NCBI GenBank assembly: GCA_023261915.1
Contig: JALRFT010000316.1
Span: forward strand, 1 to 9,390
DNA: 9,390 nt
Source: Acidimicrobiales bacterium
GTDB lineage: Bacteria > Actinomycetota > Acidimicrobiia > Acidimicrobiales > Acidimicrobilacustridaceae
Direction of reading: 5' to 3'
Below the pieces are notes generated by a model. That model did no database searches and had not been told where the DNA came from. It saw nothing but the letters and a program-made list of their open reading frames with translations. Within the stretch, counting starts at the first letter, position 1; each line of letters starts with the position of its first letter. The position numbers and the translations under genes are program-made. Shown here piece after piece: positions 6,796-9,390 of the stretch.

Positions 6796-7928
6796 GAGGC
6801 CACCTCCACGTTCGGTACCGGAGGTGGTGGTGTCGTGGTGCGCACGAGCCGATAGCGAACGAGAACCTCTCCGCCCAGAGTGCAGAACAGGATCAGGCCT
6901 TGGAGAATGCCGACGAGTCCCGGGGGGAAGTCAGCGCCCTGCAGTGAGTAGCCGGCGTTGGTGATCCCACCGATAAGGATGGCAACGAAAATCACCGCGA
7001 TGGGGTTCAGCCGGGCCAAGGCGGCCACAACGATGCCCGAATACCCGTACCCCGACTGCTGCAATCCCTTGGGGTCCAGCACCTGACGGAAATTGCCGAC
7101 CGCCGCTGCACCACCGAGACCGGCCAGAGCACCAGAGATGGCGGCAACGGCCACGATGACCCGGCCCGGCCGCATCCCGGCGTACCGCGCCGTCGTCGGA
7201 GCACCCTGGACGACCCGCATTTCGTAGCCGAACCGGGTGCGCTTCTGCAGTACACGGATCCAGATGGCGACGGCCACGCCAAGCACTAATCCGAACGGAA
7301 CGATCAACCCACCGAACGACCAGTTTGGCCAAAAAGCACCGAGAGGAATCGTCTTGCTCTTGGGGAACATCTGACCGCTGCCCTCGAGGTCCCGCCAGAA
7401 GGACTCGGACTCAAAGATGAGGTAGACGGCAATGATTCCGGCCACGTAATTGAGCATCAGCGAGGTGATGATCTCGTTGGTGCGGAAGAAGGCGCGAAGG
7501 ACACCGGGTATGGCTGCCCACAACGCGCCACCCACCGCCCCCGCAAGGATCATCGCTGGGATCGCCACCCAGCCCTTGGTGTCAGCCCCAAGTGCAAGCG
7601 CAGTACCCGACCCGGTGATGGCACCGATGTAGAACTGCCCTTCCCCACCGATGTTGAAAAAACCGATCCGGAATGCCACGGCGGCGCACAGCCCGGTGAA
7701 GAGCAGTGGTGTGGCGGCAATCAGCGTGCCGTTGATGGCACCCACGTCGAGGAAGGCCCGCTCAGCAATCCGCCAGTAAGTGGCAATCGGGTTCTCCCCG
7801 GTGGCCAACAGCAGCACTGCGCCGGCGGCCAGCGCCGCAAGAAACGAAAGGATGGGCACCGTGATGTTGATGTAGCGAGGGAGATCGGCCCGGGGCTCAA
7901 GTCGGAATCCGAAACGTTGCGTCTTCAT
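6792..7928 (-). CDS. ABC transporter permease, nucleoside/BmpA type (first permease)
   Basis: 378-aa integral membrane subunit corresponding to the longer permease of nucleoside importers (YufP/NupP, NupB type). After a cytoplasmic N-terminus there is a membrane helix at about 23-43. Then comes the diagnostic GLCAAVAFRIGFFNIGGEGQF (split here as residues 79-89 and 90-99), followed by FFRTNEIITSLMLNYVAG (147-164), another family hallmark. About nine to ten hydrophobic segments are visible. The coupling loop is near 231-252 (TRFGYEMRVVQGAPTTARYA). The C-terminus is short, cytoplasmic and Pro-rich. ATG 7926-7928 overlaps the TGA of the ATPase (ATGA) with no clear Shine-Dalgarno, so it probably depends on translational coupling. 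The adjoining gene encodes its partner permease; together they form the channel for uptake of nucleoside-like solutes delivered by a binding lipoprotein not seen here. Confidence 0.93.
   Translation of the reverse strand: MKTQRFGFRLEPRADLPRYINITVPILSFLAALAAGAVLLLATGENPIATYWRIAERAFLDVGAINGTLIAATPLLFTGLCAAVAFRIGFFNIGGEGQFYIGAITGSGTALALGADTKGWVAIPAMILAGAVGGALWAAIPGVLRAFFRTNEIITSLMLNYVAGIIAVYLIFESESFWRDLEGSGQMFPKSKTIPLGAFWPNWSFGGLIVPFGLVLGVAVAIWIRVLQKRTRFGYEMRVVQGAPTTARYAGMRPGRVIVAVAAISGALAGLGGAAAVGNFRQVLDPKGLQQSGYGYSGIVVAALARLNPIAVIFVAILIGGITNAGYSLQGADFPPGLVGILQGLILFCTLGGEVLVRYRLVRTTTPPPPVPNVEVAS
6802..6807 (-). promoter_or_regulatory. Ribosome binding site for the GTG-started permease
   Basis: GGAGGT on the minus strand, 6 nt ahead of GTG 6793-6795. 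It lies within the last codons of the first permease and confirms GTG as the start of the second. Confidence 0.7.
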
Positions 7929-9390
7929 GCCAGAGCCGCCAAATCGCCACCCATCAACTGGCCGATCACATTGATGTCAGCGTCGTCAGCGTCGAAAATG
8001 GCGAGCAGGCGACCCTCGTACATGACCGCCATGCGGTCCGACAGGGCCATGACCTCATCGAGATCCTCGCTCACGAGCAGCACACCAACTCCGTCGGCAG
8101 CAGCGTCGAGCAGCAACTGGTGCACTGTCGCCACGGCACCGACGTCGAGACCCTGAGTGGGTGAGGCCACAACCAGAACCCGGGGGGAGCTCGACATCTC
8201 CCGCGCCAGCAGGACCTTCTGCACGTTGCCACCCGACAGCCTCCGGGTCGGCAACTGTGAGGACGCCGCCCGCACATCGAACTGTCCCATCAGCTCCTCA
8301 GCCTCGGCATCGATGACCGACTGTCGAAGGAAGGGAGGGCGAGCAACCGGAGGTCGGCGGTAACGCTTCAATACGAGGTTCTCGGCGATACTGAGATCTG
8401 GGGCGAGTCCGGTGCCCATGCGATCCTGAGGGATGTAGGACACCCCCAAACGGATTGGGTGGCGAGCATCGGCGCGACCCACGACCTCGCCATCGACCTC
8501 GATACGCCCACCGGTGCGGGGTCGCAGCGCTGCGATGACCTCGACGAGTTCACGCTGTCCGTTCCCAGCCACACCGGCAATGCCGAAGATCTCACCGGCG
8601 CGCACCTCAAGAGACAGTTCGCGCAACGCAGGACGGGCCCGATCACTTTCAGCACTGAGCCCGTCAATGCGAAGCACAACTGGCGCATCGGAGTCCACAC
8701 CTCGGCTGCGACGAGTCACACCCTCAACCTCTCGACCGACCATCAGTGCCGCAAGGCTCTGGCGAGTCGAATCGGACGCATCCACCGTGGCGATTGAGCG
8801 ACCACCGCGCAGCACCGTGACACGGTCGGCAACAGCCGTCACCTCACCAAGTTTGTGTGAGATGAAAATTACGCTGCTGCCATTGGCGGCCATCGAACGC
8901 AGCGTGGTGACGAGACCCTCAACCTCGGGCGGGGTGAGTACTGCAGTTGGCTCGTCCATGATGAGGACACGAGCGTCGCGGTAGAGAATTTTGAGGATCT
9001 CAACGCGCTGCTGCTCTCCTACCGAGAGCTGCCAGATCGCCGCACGGGGATCAACGGGCAGCGCAAACTTCTCGGAGAGTTCGGCGATGCGGTCCTCGGC
9101 GGCGCGCAGATCCACCAGTGGGCCGCGGTGGGGAGCGTCGGCACCAAGGATGATGTTTTCAGTCACCGTGAAGGTCGGGATGAGACGGAAGTGCTGGTGC
9201 ACCATGCCAATCCCGGCATCGATCGCATCACGAGGCGAGTCGAAGACGGCCTCGGACCCGTTGACGATCAGGCGACCGTCATCAGGCCGATAGAGGCCGG
9301 TGAGGATGTTTGACAGCGTGGTCTTGCCGGCACCGTTCTCGCCCAGGAGAGCGTGTACCTCACCTACCCGGACCTCAAAGGTGACGTCAT
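7925..9390 (-). CDS. ABC transporter ATP-binding protein, double NBD, nucleoside/sugar type (5' partial)
   Basis: 487 codons are present; the true start lies beyond the right edge, roughly 20-40 residues missing judging by the family's usual 510-530. Reading from 9388, NBD1 is complete: Walker A GENGAGKTT (16-24), Q-loop HQHF (Gln65), signature LSVGEQQR (121-128), Walker B VLIMDEPT with catalytic Glu146, and H-loop His178. NBD2 (about 238-487) is degenerate: its Walker A is GVAGNGQREL without the lysine, the signature is LSGGNVQK (384-391), and the Walker B region reads ASPTQGLDVGA where a catalytic Glu would stand. This asymmetry is normal for RbsA/MglA-like and nucleoside (YufO/NupA) ATPases, in which one site does most of the hydrolysis. 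It should energise the two permeases encoded directly downstream. The stop TGA 7925-7927 overlaps the first permease's ATG. The internal ATG at 9203-9205 lies after Walker A and is not the start. Confidence 0.95.
   Translation of the reverse strand, partial: DVTFEVRVGEVHALLGENGAGKTTLSNILTGLYRPDDGRLIVNGSEAVFDSPRDAIDAGIGMVHQHFRLIPTFTVTENIILGADAPHRGPLVDLRAAEDRIAELSEKFALPVDPRAAIWQLSVGEQQRVEILKILYRDARVLIMDEPTAVLTPPEVEGLVTTLRSMAANGSSVIFISHKLGEVTAVADRVTVLRGGRSIATVDASDSTRQSLAALMVGREVEGVTRRSRGVDSDAPVVLRIDGLSAESDRARPALRELSLEVRAGEIFGIAGVAGNGQRELVEVIAALRPRTGGRIEVDGEVVGRADARHPIRLGVSYIPQDRMGTGLAPDLSIAENLVLKRYRRPPVARPPFLRQSVIDAEAEELMGQFDVRAASSQLPTRRLSGGNVQKVLLAREMSSSPRVLVVASPTQGLDVGAVATVHQLLLDAAADGVGVLLVSEDLDEVMALSDRMAVMYEGRLLAIFDADDADINVIGQLMGGDLAALA

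Noticed and set aside
9203..9205. Internal ATG as the start of the ABC ATPase
   Set aside because: The frame stays open to the right edge and encodes the Walker A motif upstream of this Met, which is part of the Q-loop; the gene is simply truncated by the window.

Overview
The window is high-GC DNA with tightly packed genes, ATG and GTG starts, and 4-bp start/stop overlaps. Protein composition (Ala/Val/Asp/Arg rich) and the gene families suggest a high-GC actinobacterium, perhaps an aquatic or marine lineage such as Acidimicrobiia. That placement is inference; no rRNA or other marker gene is present. I see no tRNA, rRNA, CRISPR array, insertion sequence, phage gene or attachment site.

Layout from left to right. 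Positions 1-111 (minus strand) hold the first 37 codons of an APC-superfamily amino acid permease whose body lies outside the window. A 232-bp divergent intergenic region (112-343) separates it from a plus-strand gene (344-1864) for a secreted clan GH-A glycoside hydrolase resembling beta-agarases. That gene meets the next one tail to tail: the two coding regions overlap by 11 bp (1854-1864), and a perfect 7-bp-stem hairpin (1840-1858) lies across the end of both.

The rest, 1854-9390, is entirely minus strand. In transcription order it reads: a double-NBD ABC ATPase (entering from the right edge, 5' end missing), two ABC permeases of the BmpA/nucleoside (simple-sugar-like) type, a 140-bp gap, a membrane-anchored PQQ-type beta-propeller protein, and a roughly 16-helix integral membrane protein. 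The ATPase and two permeases are joined by ATGA and GTGA overlaps and form one operon for uptake of nucleosides or related solutes; the substrate-binding lipoprotein is not in the window and may lie upstream, past the right edge. The propeller and polytopic genes are joined by another ATGA overlap and probably act together.

The least explained part is the propeller/polytopic pair (1854-5689). I cannot assign either protein to a characterised pathway. Nucleoside-salvage enzymes that often follow this kind of transporter in actinobacteria are absent here, and the uncharacterised pair occupies that place. The secreted glycosidase is the other item worth attention.
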